A DNA stretch of 64,000 nt from Blastomyces gilchristii SLH14081 (GCF_000003855.2 NW_003101676.1:1073531-1137530); one strand, 5' to 3'. Counted from the stretch's first letter, positions 46,734 through 59,689 are shown. Made by a program: numbers and translations. The notes: generated from the sequence alone by a model not told the origin.

Positions 46734-49700
46734 TATTATTATTATTATTATTCTTCAATTATAGATGTATGCAGTCAGAGACTATGACATCTACCTGAGA
46801 ACTAAAAGTTCTCAGGGTTATTCCTATATCTATAAAGTTAACTATTATACATTCACCAATTTTAGATATGCAAAATCAGAAAATTCCAGCTCAGAATATA
46901 AAAACTGTTTACAAATTGCAGTATTTTAACATCTTCTGATACTTTGAAACTATTTAACATGATAAAAGAAAAGAGAACACAGTCTTAAAGATAGACACAG
47001 TAAATAGATAGATAGAAAAGAATAGAAAGAAAAAAGTAAAGTAAAATAATGAGAGACTGTAATGAAACAAATTATTGAAAGATAGTATATAGCTGTTTTA
47101 ACAGACTATATCTGATCAATTTCCTCCTCTTCATATTCAGATATTTCTGAATTCAGTCATTTTCTTGTAGCTGCTTGAGTTTCTGATAGAAAGTCTATTA
47201 AGTATTTAATTCCTGTCTCAGTTGAGAATAAGAATCTCATATTTAATTGATTTAGATTATACTTCTCTTTCAATCTGACTCTGAGACTATTGTATAATGC
47301 ACAGTGCATTACAATATACTCAGAATTCTCATTTGCATTGCAGAATAAGCATTCTATTGAATCAAATCTATCATCAAATCTTTGTATATAAGATTTGAAA
47401 TAGTCATGTTCTAGTTTCAGCTGTATTATAGATGAGAATATTTTCTTTTTGTATTTAATTAAACAAGATTTTCACTTGAGTTTTGTTTCAAATCTTGAAT
47501 AATGTATACTCTTCTTTTATTTCTACTAGCTTTCATTTCACTTGTCTAAATAAGATTCTTTTATCTTTCTCTTTATAAAAGACTAGAATATAATTTTTTA
47601 AATAGATCTGCTTAATTCTGAATTCTTTTTTACAGCTGAATCAGTCAATTCATTATCATGAATATTCATATGAGCAGGAACTCAGTGCAGATGAATTATC
47701 AGCTTTGATATTCTTCTCTTTTGAATTTTTAAAATGAAGTTTAAAATCAGTTCAAGATTCATTTGATCATTATGAATCTGACTATTTCTAAGTCTTTTTA
47801 AAGCAGCTTGACTATCAGAGAATAGTCATGTCTCTTTCAAACTATTTTCTCTTTTATGAGATTTTATGTTAATAAGTTTGAAAGCTTTCACTATTGCAAA
47901 TAGTTCAGCATCAAAGACTTCAGATTCACAGCCTAAATTTCAGAAATCTGAGATAAAATTAATATTATCTTCAGTATAAGCAATGCCTACATCTAATCTA
48001 TTCAAATTCTCATTTTTTGAGTCATCTGAATAAATCAGAATAGAGTCTTTTATATTGATTGTAGAAATTCTCTTCAAATGCTGTTCATATTCTTTCTCTT
48101 TAGATAGTTCACTTATTTGCAAGTCTATGAGAGATTCAAGCTTTTCTCTTCAGAGAGATAACTTCTCATGATCAACTTTTTCAACATTTAAAGAAGAAAA
48201 TTGATTTTTAATCAGTGAGCATAGTCTGTACAGTTGAGAAGGCATTTTCTTTAAAGAATTATTTTCATTTCAATCAAGAAATCTATTTCAATTCAGTTCA
48301 TTTCCAGAGTTAACTGATGAAAATGAGAAAGAGACTCTTTCTCTGATTATATGATTTGAGCTCATCTTTATAACTCTCAGAGCATAGTTCATACAGGCCT
48401 TTTCAAATCTAATAGCAGGAGAGGGAATTGAAGCTTCAATTTCCATTGCTTTAATAGAAGATGATTTGAATGCTCTTAGAATTCTTCTCAAAGCTCTGTT
48501 TTGCAGACTTTGAAAGAGTTCAGTGAAATTTCCTTGATTATTTCATCAAACTTGAACTTCATAATCAGCTACTGAGGTAATACAGGCTATATATAACTAT
48601 CTCATAGCCTGAAAGAATAGATCTCTCTCTGTATTTGATAGTCTGATAATGTTGTTCAATAGTCTTTCTGCCTTGACAGTTCTTTGTTGAATATGATATT
48701 TAAAATTCAACTTGGAGTTTAATCATACTCCTAATCATTTGACATTTAAACTAGGTTTAATCTCTTTATTTAAAAGAGTTAGAGATAGTTCTTTCTCATT
48801 GAATCTAGAAAAGAAATGAATTAACTCAGTTTTATCTATATCAAATTGAATTTGATTGATATCTGCTCTGACAAGGATTTCCTTTGCAGCTTTTTCAATC
48901 ACTTTCAAATTCTCTTTGATAATTTTTGAGCTGTAGACTAGATCAATATCATCTACATAACTTGAAGATTGCACTATTTTCATATTTCTATCTTTGAATA
49001 GATATGCAGTGTATATTGCAAATAAAATGAGTGAGATTGAAGATTCTTGCAGCACTTCTATTTTTATCTCAGTCTTGTCTTGTTTCATTCCATCAAAGAA
49101 AAGTTGTATGATTCTTTTAGACATAAAACAGTTAACTCATTTTATTAGAGAAAGTGGCAGTTTTAACATCTTCAAAGTCTGAATTAACTTTGACTTTGAA
49201 ATATGATCAAATGCTTCTTTTATGTTAATAAAAACTGCAGTTGAGACCAGACCTTCATGCTTTGCTATTTGAATATCATGAACAACTGAGAGAACAGTGT
49301 CAATTGCAGAACATTGTTTTCTACCTCTCATTTATTCACTGAATAAAAGAGAGTTATTAATAGAGCTTATAAAAGATAGTTGAGTAGCTATTATCTTTTT
49401 CAAACCCTTTTCTAGACAGTTTAATAGAGATATTACTCTATATGACTTAGGAATTGAAGTTTTTCTATTAGGTTTTGCAAGAATCACTCCAGTGGCTTCT
49501 CTCCAGGATTCAGAATGATATCCATTTTTCAAGAGATTGAAAAAGAGCTCAAAATATTCATTCTTTAAGTAGGAATATGTATTTTGAATAATCAAGTGAT
49601 TAATTGAATCAGGCCCTGCAGCAGTTTTAACAGAACTTGAGAAGATAGCTGACTCTAATTCATCTTGTGTAAGATCAGGCCATACAAAGTCTTCTATTTT

Positions 49701-49745
49701 GAGATATAAATAACCAGTTTCTCTACATTCTGCTGGCAATATTTA
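46734..49745 (-). mobile_element. Tad-like LINE copy D1, 5'-truncated
   Basis: Non-LTR retrotransposon in minus sense. The coding part 49,739-47,600 keeps one frame without indels, broken only by a few stops. RT shows KTAAGPDSINHLIIQ, YRVISLLNCLEKGLKKIIA, GRKQCSAIDTVLSVVHDIQ and an intact active site SYVDDIDLVYS (near 48,930-48,965). RNase H follows, with IYSDDSKNENLN, ELFAIVKAFKL, LFSDSQAALKRL and HWVPAHMNIHDNELTDSA. ORF1 and the endonuclease are absent, as in a typical 5' truncation. The 3' end on the minus strand is TATAATTGAAG followed by (AAT)n at 46,734-46,752. The Tad-clade assignment rests on the RT-RNase H order and fungal host. Confidence 0.85.
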
Positions 49746-50400
49746 TATTATTATATAGAAACAGACTTATATTCTCTATAATATTAAGACTCTGAAGAGA
49801 GAAAGTCTTGATAGAAAGTATACAGTAGTGTATATCTTAGCAGTTTCTATCTCATTCTTCTGCAGCAGTTAATACAAAAAAAAAAAAAAGATCTTAGAAA
49901 TAGTTTTTTACTTCTCTTGAAAAAGCAAGATGGTTTTCTCTGGATTTTATACAATATTCTTACAAAGAATTAAAAACAGAGTTATTTTCTATCATAATTT
50001 TATATTCTTTTAAGTAAGAATTACTTTTTCAGTGACTGAAAAACTTTTATTAATACTTAATTCTTTTTTACACTCTTTATCAACTGATTTGAGTTGCATA
50101 CTTGTTATGTGAGAAGAATTGAATGATTTAGAATAAAATTGAATAGTTTTAATCAATTTCTCTGCAAAAAATTGATTTATTTTTTGTCAGTTTTTCTCTC
50201 AAAAACTGTTATATCATCTGATTTATTATTAATTAATATCATACTTTTTCTCACTATATTTCAAGAGAGAGATTGTAAAGATTTTATTAATTTATCTTAA
50301 AAAATCAATTTTAGTTTATTAGATTCTTTTCAAAAATCTAACCTAGTTACTGAACTAGTGTGAAAAAAATCAGGTGTTTTATATATAAAAGTCTTTTATT
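49746..50400. other. AT-rich spacer between the two LINE copies
   Basis: Very AT-rich with an A-run at 49,875-49,888. No frame or repeat that I recognise. The 5' ends of the two LINE copies face each other across it. Confidence 0.5.
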
Positions 50401-50406
50401 CTTCTT

Positions 50407-50545
50407 TTGAAACAGTTTGATCAACTTTTCAATTGAAAATAAACTTAGAAATCTCTTAATTAAAACAGTCTGACTAACTTTTCAATTCAAAAGAGTTTAA
50501 TAAATATCTCAATTAAATCAGTCTGATCAACTTTTTATTGAGTAA
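50407..50545 (+). repeat. Short tandem repeats upstream of LINE ORF1
   Basis: Three imperfect units, each containing a core like CAGTCTGATCAACTTTT (near 50,410, 50,465 and 50,518), immediately before the ORF1 ATG at 50,551. Tandem repeats in a LINE 5' UTR often act as promoter modules; that role is inference. Confidence 0.6.
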
Positions 50546-50550
50546 GAACA

Positions 50551-52450
50551 ATGAGTTTAAAAGTACACTCAGTTAATGTGAAAAAAGATGCTTTCTCAAA
50601 TACTATTTCTGAGATTGAAATTCTGAAGAGAAGAAAGAAAGAAGAAATAGAGAAATAATAAGTTCTTAAAATACAGAAACTTGAAAAAGCAAGTAAGATT
50701 CTTGAAAAGCAGTGTCTGAGTGAGATGAATAAAGAAGTTCTGTTAATTCTTCATACTCAGACTAGACAACTACAGAAAGTGATCAAGTTCAAACTTGAAA
50801 TTTTAAACACAGTTCTAAAAACATTGAAAATTCCTAGTACAATCACTGACTCTTCAGTTTACTCTTCTTCTTGTTCTACTTCTTCTTCTTCTTTAAATCA
50901 GAAGAAAATATATGCTCAAGCAGCTGAATCTGCTATCTCTAAACCTGCTATCTCTAAATCTGCTATCTCAAAACCTGCTCAAAATTCTGAGAAAACTGAG
51001 AAGAATACTGCTGATACTTCTGTTGATAGAAAAGTGAAGAAAAAAATGCAAAAAGAGAAAAACTTTCAAATCTTCAGAAATAGAAGACTTATTCTCAAAG
51101 TCTTAAATCAGAACATCTTACAGAGAAATAAGCTAAACTCAAATCTTATTTTCAGAATTAGAAATGAAATCAATCAGCAGTTCTTTTCTCAGTTAATGAC
51201 TGATATTAAAGTTTAAAAATCAGTTATAGCTTCAATTGAGTCATTCTTCTTTAAAAACTTTATTATTCTGACTACAATGCCTGAATTCAGTGCAGAATTT
51301 CTTATTTAGAATGAGAATCTCTGAAAATCAGTAGTAGAATCTTTGTTAAACACAATAATTCTATCTAAGAGAGATGAAAAGTGAGACAAATTCATTCTTC
51401 ATAATATTTCAGTTGAAATTTTTGACTGTGAAGAAGAAATGCTACTTCTCAAAAATGAATTAGAAGAATACAACTCTATTCAACTAAGAAAAGAGCCTGT
51501 ATGACTAAATTCAATTAAGTTCAGATAAAGTAGAAGAAATGCCTCTGTTCTAGTATATATAAAAAGCCCCAGTGGCTGAATGATTAATGCGGCCACTCAG
51601 TAGCACCTTGGTGTGAGAAACCAAGGTGTGTGGGTTCAAAACCTGCAGAGAATACATTAAATCCGGAACTCAAGCACCTCAGGTTCCTAATAAATACAGA
51701 GGTGTACAAATCACTTCAATGAATCGCTCTATGTTCCTGGGCTGGAAGTTTATTATTGCATGTATCTAATTGTCCCTCCTTTGTATTTTCCTATGTTCTT
51801 GTTATCTTGGCGTGGTCTCAACACCTGTATTTCCTCCTGTATAACCAACACTTGACCCTGTATTTTAACATCACGCAAGGACTCATCATAAGCTCCCGCT
51901 TGCATATGAGTATAATGAAAGAATAATAATAATAATAACACCTGTATTTCCTCCTGTATAACCAACACTTAACCTGTATTTAACATCACGCAAGGACTCA
52001 TTATAAGCTCCGCTGCATATAAGTATAATGAAAGAATAATAATAATAATAATAAGTATATATAAAAACACTTAAATAGTCAAAGATCTCTGAAGTAAGAG
52101 TAGCAGATTTGAAAATGAGAGTTTATAAATACAAAGGCTTAAGAATGAATCTCAAAGCTCAAACACAGTATTCAAACTGTCAAAGATATGAACACTTTAC
52201 AATCTCTTGTTTTAAAGACTTAAAATGTGCATTCTGTGCTAGAGATCACAAAACTAGTGAGCATAAATGTGAAACATACTTGAAAAGAGATGAAATATGT
52301 TAATATACTCTGCTTAAATGCTTTAATTGCAAAGAAAAACATGCATCTAGCTTAAAAGAATGTATATTTACTTCAAGAACTCAAAAGAACTGAAGAAAAG
52401 ATGAAGCTTAAAGTAAATCTAGAACTGAAGAGAATAGTCAAATCAGTAAA
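50551..52450 (+). pseudogene. LINE D2 ORF1 (gag-like, zinc knuckles)
   Basis: Starts MSLKVHSVNVKKDAFS at 50,551 and is broken by two stops near 50,658. A 163-codon stretch (50,725-51,216) stays open, with a Ser-run and an alternating AISKPAISKSAISKP repeat. SINE3 interrupts it at 51,566. After the SINE, cysteine motifs appear: KCAFCARDHKTSEHKC (near 52,228-52,275) and KCFNCKEKHASSLKEC (near 52,318-52,365), CCHC knuckles of the type found in LINE ORF1 proteins binding the element RNA. Confidence 0.8.
51566..52053 (+). mobile_element. tRNA-derived SINE copy 3 with duplicated 3' tail
   Basis: 488 bp, flanked by the 14-bp duplication AGTATATATAAAAA at 51552-51565 and 52054-52067. After a first (AAT)n run near 51,925 a second copy of the last ~110 bp of the SINE follows (51,939-52,053) and ends in its own (AAT)n. 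One pair of target duplications encloses both, so both parts arrived in one event. Confidence 0.85.
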
Positions 52451-52699
52451 TCTACAACTATAAGCTCAAAAAGAAGAAACTCTTAACTATCTAAATCTTC
52501 AAACTTTAATTCTTCAGCTAAATGTAAACAGAATTTGAATTCTCAAACTTCTGTTAAGATTAGAGAATTGAGAAATGACTCTGATAATAAACTGAATATA
52601 ATACAAGCAGTTGAGATTTCTACTTTTCAAAATAGTTATAATCTACTATCTGATAATAGTGATTAGATTCTACTCTATCTCTACTCTCTTTTAGTATGA

Positions 52700-55600
52700 A
52701 TATATAATAAAAATAATAAAAAAAGTTTAAAAACTCTTCAAAAATCACATTTATTCAAAATAATGTGAATAGAAACTCAAATTGTATTTATTCTTATCTT
52801 CAAATTATATTTGAATAAAAAGTTAATTTTTTACTGCTTCAGAAATCAAATTTTAATACTGAGTAAAAATACATTATTTCTCATTCAAGCTACTACTGCT
52901 TTCTATCTCAAAAGTCTGAGATAAAGTCAAGAGTAGTGATCTATGAAAGAAAGAGATCAAGATATTAATTTAATCTAAGATTTAATATTATGTCTGACTC
53001 TGATATTCTGATGAGTGATATTATAGATAAAGAGAATGAGTTTGATACTATACAGCTTATAAATATCTATAATAAAAAGTTATTTAAGAAAAATAATAAT
53101 ATCTAAATAATTAATAGAGGATTTCTGAATATAACTCTATTAAGAAACTCTATAATTGCAGAAGATTTCAATACACATCATCTCTGATAAAATTCAGAAT
53201 GTAAAAGAGCAATAAGAGCAGATAATCTGATTAAATAAATCTTTGAGTATTTAATAGATATAGTTAACAAGTCTGATCAACAAACATTCTTTAGAAAACA
53301 TATAAAACAGAAATCTATTATAGATCTAATTCTTATATCATAAAATCTAATGAAAAAAGAACTTGTAAACTGGTTTATTAATTTAAATGAGACATCAGAA
53401 TCAGATCATGAGATTATTCAATTTAATATTGAACTGAGTGAAAAATAAATGAGTGAAAACTCTCTTCTCTCTAATCAGTTTAACTTTGAAAAAGCTGATT
53501 GAAAAGCAGTTGAATAAAGTATAAAACTGTTAAAATCTGAAAAGCAGAGTGAGCTATATTGAAATCTCAGTCAAGATATCTCAAATAAAATACTTAAGAA
53601 TAGAGTGAAGCTCATTACATCTATTATTCTAACAAGTGTTAGAGATAATATTTCAAAGAGAAAGTCTTCTAAGTATTTCAAATCTTGATGAAATGAGAAT
53701 ATCATATCTAAAAGAAAATAATTAGCTACTGCTAGAAAAGATTGAAAGAATAATGTAATATCTGATAAAGAGTTTAAAACTGTCAGAAATAAATATTTTT
53801 CTGATATTAAAAGTGCTAAAACAGACTGCTGGAATAAATTTCTTAAAGAAGCATAAGAAAAGAAGGTTTTTAAAGCTTTTAACTATATTAAAATAAGAAG
53901 TGTAGCAAAACTTTCAGCCTTAGAATATGAGTTTCAGAATGAATTATATACAGTAAATTCTTTTGAGAAAAAATGTCAAGCTTTCATGAGAATTCTCTTT
54001 CAAAACTCATCAGATTCAGATTCAGAGAAAGAGAATATATCACTTCATAACTATATTAATGAAAATAACTGAGAATGATCTGAGCTTATATAAGATGAAT
54101 TAGAGTTAGCTATCTTCTCAAGTTCAGTTAAAACTGCTGCAGAGCCTGATTTAATCAATCACTTGATTATTCAAAATACATACTTCTACTTAAAGAATGA
54201 ATATTTTAAGCTCTTTTTCAATCTCTTGAAAAATGAATATCATTCTAAATACTGAAGAGAAGTCACTGAAGTGATTCTTATAAAACCTAGTAGAAAATCT
54301 TTAATTTCTAAGTTATATAGAGTAATATCTCTATTGAACTGTCTAGAAAAGATTTTAGAAAAGATAATAGCTACTTAACTATCTTTTATAAGCTCTATTA
54401 ATAATTCTCTGTTATTCAGTGAATAAATGAGAGATAGAAAGCAATGTTCTGTAATTAACACTGTTCTCTCAGTTATTCATGATATTTAAATAGCAAAGTA
54501 TGAAGATCTGGTCTCAACTGCAGTTTTTATTGATATAAAAGAAGCATTTGATTATGTTTCAAAGTCAAAGTTAATTCAGACTTTGAAGATGTTAAAACTG
54601 TCACTTTCTTTAATAAAATGAGTTAACTGATTTATATCTAAAAGAATTATATAACTATTCTTTGATGAAATAAAATAAGATAAGACTGAGATAAAAATAG
54701 AAGTACTGTAAGAATTCTCAATCTCACTCATTTTATTTGCAATATACACTGCATATCTGCCCCGGTGGCTGAATGGTTAATGCGGCCACCCGGTAGCACC
54801 TTGGCGTGGGAAACCAAGGCGCGTGGGTTTGAAACCCGCAGGGAATGCATTAAATCCGGAACTCAAGCACCTCAGGTTCCTAATAAATACAGAGGTGTAC
54901 AAATCGCTCCAATGAATCGCTCTATGTTCCTGGGCTGGGAAGTTATTATCGCATGTATTTAATTGTCACTCCTTTGTATTTTCCTATGTTCTTGTTATCT
55001 TGGCGTGGTCTCAACACCTGTATTTCCTCCTGTATAACCAACACTTGACCTGTATTTAACATCACGCAAGGACTCATCATAAGCTCCGCTTGCATATGAG
55101 TATAATGGAAGAATAATAATAATAATAATAACACTGCATATCTATTCAAAAATAGAGATATGAAAATAGTGTGATCTCTGAGTTATATAAATGATATTGA
55201 TCTAGTCTACAGCTTAAAAACAATCAGAGAGAATTTGAAAGTGATTAAAAAAGTAGTAAAGAAAATCTTTATTAGAGCAGATATCAATCAAATTCAATTT
55301 AATATGAATAAAACTGAGTTAATTCATTTCTTTTCTAGATTCAATGAGAAAGAACTATGTCTAACTCTTTTAAATAGAGAGATTAAACCCAGTTTAAATG
55401 TCAAATAATTAGAAGTATGATTAAACTCCAAGTTGAATTTTAAATATTATATTCAATAAAGAACTATCAAGGCAGAAAGACTATTAAATAATATAATTAG
55501 ACTATTAAATACAGAGAGAGATCTATTCTTTCAGATTATAAGATAGTTATATATAGTCTGTATTATCTCAATAGCTGATTATGAAGTTTAAGTTTAATAG

Positions 55601-55728
55601 AATAATCAAGAAAATTTCACTGAACTTTTTCAAAGTCTGTAAAACAGAGCTTTGAGAAGAATTCTGAGAGCATTCAAATCATCTTCTATTAAAGCAATGA
55701 AAATTGAAGCTTTAATTCTCTCTTCTGC
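52700..55728 (+). pseudogene. LINE D2 ORF2: endonuclease and reverse transcriptase
   Basis: An APE-type endonuclease region is recognisable by AEDFNTHH (near 53,158; GDFN motif altered) and SESDHEIIQF near 53,398. RT starts near 54,095 with LAIFSSSVKTAAEPD and continues through LYRVISLLNCLEKILEKIIA. SINE4 interrupts it just after FAIYTAYL at 54,758; the frame resumes after 55,143 with RDMKIV. Many stops at Trp and Gln positions. Confidence 0.8.
54759..55130 (+). mobile_element. tRNA-derived SINE copy 4
   Basis: 372 bp, duplication ACACTGCATATCT at 54746-54758 and 55131-55143. Head has a well-kept A box (TGGCTGAATGG) and a B box with one change (GGTTTGAAACC). It lies inside LINE RT, and removing it restores the RT frame seen in D1. 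Confidence 0.9.
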
Positions 55729-56038
55729 TGTAAGAGGCCTACGCCGAATAGATCAGTATTATATTGATAGGTCTTATATAACAAAGAGAAAAACATTAGA
55801 GAAGGAAAAGAAAGAGAAAGTGTGAGAATCAGCAATTGAAGTGAATATTTATACATGTATGTGATGATGTATGCAGTGAAGCTTTAAAGAAGAAGAATCT
55901 ATACATGTTTATAATAACTGAGAATCAGTGATTGAGAATGACTGAGAATCAGAGTGTATATGTTCAAGAATAAAGTGATTGAAATCTGTGAAGTGTAACA
56001 GAATAGTCTATATAATTGATCAGGTGCAGCCTGTCACA
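55729..56038 (-). repeat. C2 LTR (3' in element sense)
   Basis: 310 bp. The outer edge TGTAAGAGGCCTACGCCG keeps CpG; the inner edge GGTGCAGCCTGTCACA has lost it relative to C1's GGCGCAGCCCGCCACA. Confidence 0.88.
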
Positions 56039-59000
56039 TTAGTCTTCTCTTTTTAAAAGCAGTTTCCATCAGTCAAGAGCCTCTGTTTCAGATAATACAG
56101 AACTTAGAGTTCAGATCAGATGATCATATCTGACTCATTTCACAAGATATTGTCAGCTGCGGCTGTGAAGTCTCTTATTAAGAATATTCTCAATCTCTCA
56201 CTCAAGCTCATTATCTTCTTCTATGATGCCTGGCGGCTGTCAGTTGAAAGTCAGTTAAGAAGAGAACAGATCAGTGACAGTGCAGCAGAGCAAGCTTCTA
56301 TGAAAGACATTATAAATCTCTGATAATATGTCAAGACAGTAGTTGTGACTATCTAGAACTTCTATCACTTTATACTTGATATAGTAATAATTCAGTGTAC
56401 AAGATGAATGTATGATTTGTATATTCTTAAGATTCAATCATATCAGATCTTCTATCTTATATTATTCAGCAGAGTCTCAGTGAATATTGATTCAATCTTC
56501 TTAATTCTGTTTAGTACTTGTCATAGAGGCTTCTGCTTAATCACAGATGTCTTGAAGTTTCATTACTATATTATCAGCAATCTGAATCAGACTGTGAGAG
56601 TTTGATATGAAATGTGTGATTTCTAGAAGATTTAGTACTTTCATGTGATATCTATGTGTGAGAAAGAATGAGCTTATATCTGTTGAAACAGCATCTCAAT
56701 CATTGATAGTGATCTCTGCATGTAGAAGAAGGTTATACCAATTGTCTTATAAGTAGTTACAGAACTTATGAAGATAATTCTTCACAGTCTGAATTGTTCA
56801 TTCTGACACATCATCAGTCTCAGAGTGATAGGCAGTTGACAGACAGTGTATAATCTTGAGAACTTGACAGATTCTTATTTAGAGAGTACTCATGAATTGA
56901 TGATCTCAATCTGATACTATAGATCTCAGCAATTCATACATCTGATAGAATGAGCTCTGTAGAAAAGCTTCAGTGACTTATTCAGTATTTATTTTATCAC
57001 AAGATTTCAATATTATATCTTTGCTCAATTGATTCATGATGACCAGAATGTTCCTACAACTCTTACTCTCAGAGAGATCAATAGTGAAGTTAATTACTAC
57101 ATCTTGTCAGATTCTATCAGAGATATTGAGTGATTTCAGCAGATCTTTTCTACAGTTCTTTTATGAGATGATAGAAGAATAATAATTGCAGTTTCAGATG
57201 AAGCATCTGATACTGTTTAATATCTCAGACTAGTAGAATTCTTGAGAGATCATTTCATACAGTTGTTCACAGCCTGAATAATCAGTTATACATGAATCAT
57301 GCATCTCTTGCATTATCTGAGTGTGTAAGAGTTCAGAGTGAGAGACTCAGTGTCATTTACAGAATTATAGAGTGTTATTATCATTGATTGAACATTCTGA
57401 GATGTCAGTTTTTATATATAGTTCTGAGAAGAATCAGAGTGCTTCTTGATATACTGCTTTGATAAGTGCTTAAAGAAGTTCATCAGTTTGAGCTATTACA
57501 TGTCATAATTCATCTAGTGTAGGTTCAGAAGAAGTTGAGATATCAGTGTCAGTGTCAGTGTCAGTGTCAGTTCAGAGAGAAAGTGTTCTAATTAAAGAAG
57601 TATGTATAGTGTCATAAGTTATTCTATCTTGATCAACTAATATCTTTGAATCTAGAAGCTGGTGTTCTCAGTTTATTCAACAGGTGTCTGCTACATTAGA
57701 AGATATATCTTACTCTCATCATAAGAGAGTATCTATCATTAAGTTCTGGCTGCTGAGACAGTAGTGTATTGTAAAATGAAAGCAGCTTAAGAACTCAGAT
57801 CATTATATCTGTTATTTAATGAGTTTACAGATAGTTATAAAGTATTTGAGATTCTTATGATCTGTGATTATCTCAAATTCAGAGATACTTCAGAGTTCAG
57901 AGTCTCATTCTTCTAGACAGTGTACAGTTATGAGAAGTTTCTTGTCATAGATCTTATAATTGCATTCAGCAGGACTCAGTTTCTTAGACATGAAGACACA
58001 TGATTATAGAACATCTTCATCATTATATTACAATATCACTTCTTCTGTCATATAGTCAGAGAAATCAGCCTCAATAACTGTCTCATGATCAGAATTGAAT
58101 GTTATCAGCAGAGAGATATTAATGAACATCTTCTTCATCTGTGTAAATGCAGCTTCAGTATCTACTGATCATTGAAATACTGAGTCTTTCTTAGTAAGAT
58201 CTGTAAGTGATCTCATAATATCTGAGAAGTTTCATATAAATTACTGATAGAAGTTAGTGAATTCAATGAAGCTTCATACATCTTTCACAGTACATGAAGC
58301 TTCTCATTTAAGAATGACAGAGATCTTCTCAGAATTCATTTGAATTCTCTTACCAGCTTCTATGATGAAACCTAAGTATTTAGTACTCTTAACTTTAAAA
58401 TTATACTTATCAATATCAATTGATAGTTCTGCTTCTTGTAGTTATTATAATACTCTTTGTACATGCTCTTGATACTCTTTTCTGAATTTATCAATGAAGA
58501 TGAGAATGTCATCTAGATAAGTATATACAAACTCATTAAGAAAATCTCAGAGTGCTCAGTTAATATACTTCTGAAATGTACTAGATATGTTAGTCAGTCT
58601 AAAGAGTGTGACTATTCATTCAAAGAGATTATAATATGTTTGAAATGCTGTAAGTCATTCATCTTCTTTGATGATATAAATCTTATAAAATATGATGATA
58701 ATATCTAGGTTTGTAAATTATTAAGCTCATCTGATCTGTGCTAAAGTTTCATTGATAAGATGTAAGAGATATCAATCTTTCTTTGTCAATCTGTTCAGAC
58801 CTCAGTAGTTCACACAGAATCAGAGTTCTTCATCTGACTTCTTTATAAAGAGAATAGAAGCTGTAGAAGAAGAGTTGCTAACATGTATAAATTTCTTATC
58901 TAACAGATTATTGAGTGTCTTCTGAAGAAGAAGGAGTTCATCTTGAGACATATTATAAAGAGAATCTCACAGTGACTTGAGATTCTTATCATTCTTCTTT

Positions 59001-59389
59001 TCTAACTTAATACTGTGATTCACTCCTGAGTCTTGTAAAGAAGATATATTTATAATATTATCTTATTGAAAGATATCTAAGTATTCATGATATTATTAAG
59101 AGAGTTTTGTGTGAGAATCTGTTATTGTAGTACAGAATAACTTTTCTAGAGCTTTCTTGATATTAATCAGACTGATGAAATAGATTGATACATGATTCTG
59201 CTATTGATAACTTTGTCAGTGACTCTGTCAGTGATTTTAATGACTTCTTTTTCAGAGCATTTCATAAGTGTTGACAGAGATCTGTGTCAGGTTTATAGTC
59301 TTATGAATATCATCTTCATGAATTCTATCATTATTAGAGAATATTAAACTCCTGTTTCAAGTGTTCAATAAGATACCTTATTCAGATAG

Positions 59390-59689
59390 TCAGACAAGTT
59401 CTAACATCAGATTATAATCAAGGTTATTAACTTTATATATATAGATGTCTTCACACTGATATTCTCTAACATCTATGTTTAGTTTTATCATGTAATAGAT
59501 GCAAACATCTTTTGAATCATTGAATTCTGTGAGAAGTTGAGGTTTTGATAAGAAGATACACTGAAGATTATAATATCTTATAACTGAAGATTTTATCATT
59601 GCATAGTAGCATAGATCACTGTCTATCATAGCTTTTATATTATACATGTTATTAATCACAGTAGATACAAGAATTGCATTCATTGTCAT
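59390..59689 (-). pseudogene. C2 retropepsin-like protease relic
   Basis: Open for 99 codons. The segment AMIDSDLCYYAMIKSSV is where an aspartic protease would have D(S/T)G; Gly is changed to Asp, a G-to-A transition, so the active site is probably dead. The collinear region is at 17,800-18,080 (C0) and 35,830-36,160 (C1). Confidence 0.7.

Larger units (their letters stand above)
50407..55728 (+). mobile_element. Tad-like LINE copy D2, near full length, interrupted by two SINEs, cut by C2
   Basis: Plus-sense LINE related to D1. It retains the 5' repeats, ORF1, an endonuclease region and RT, and is cut at 55,728 by C2 after the segment RRILRAFKSSSIKAM, also present in D1. More stops than D1; the RT active site reads SYINDIDLVYS, with the first catalytic Asp changed to Asn. 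SINE3 sits in ORF1 and SINE4 in RT. Confidence 0.85.
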
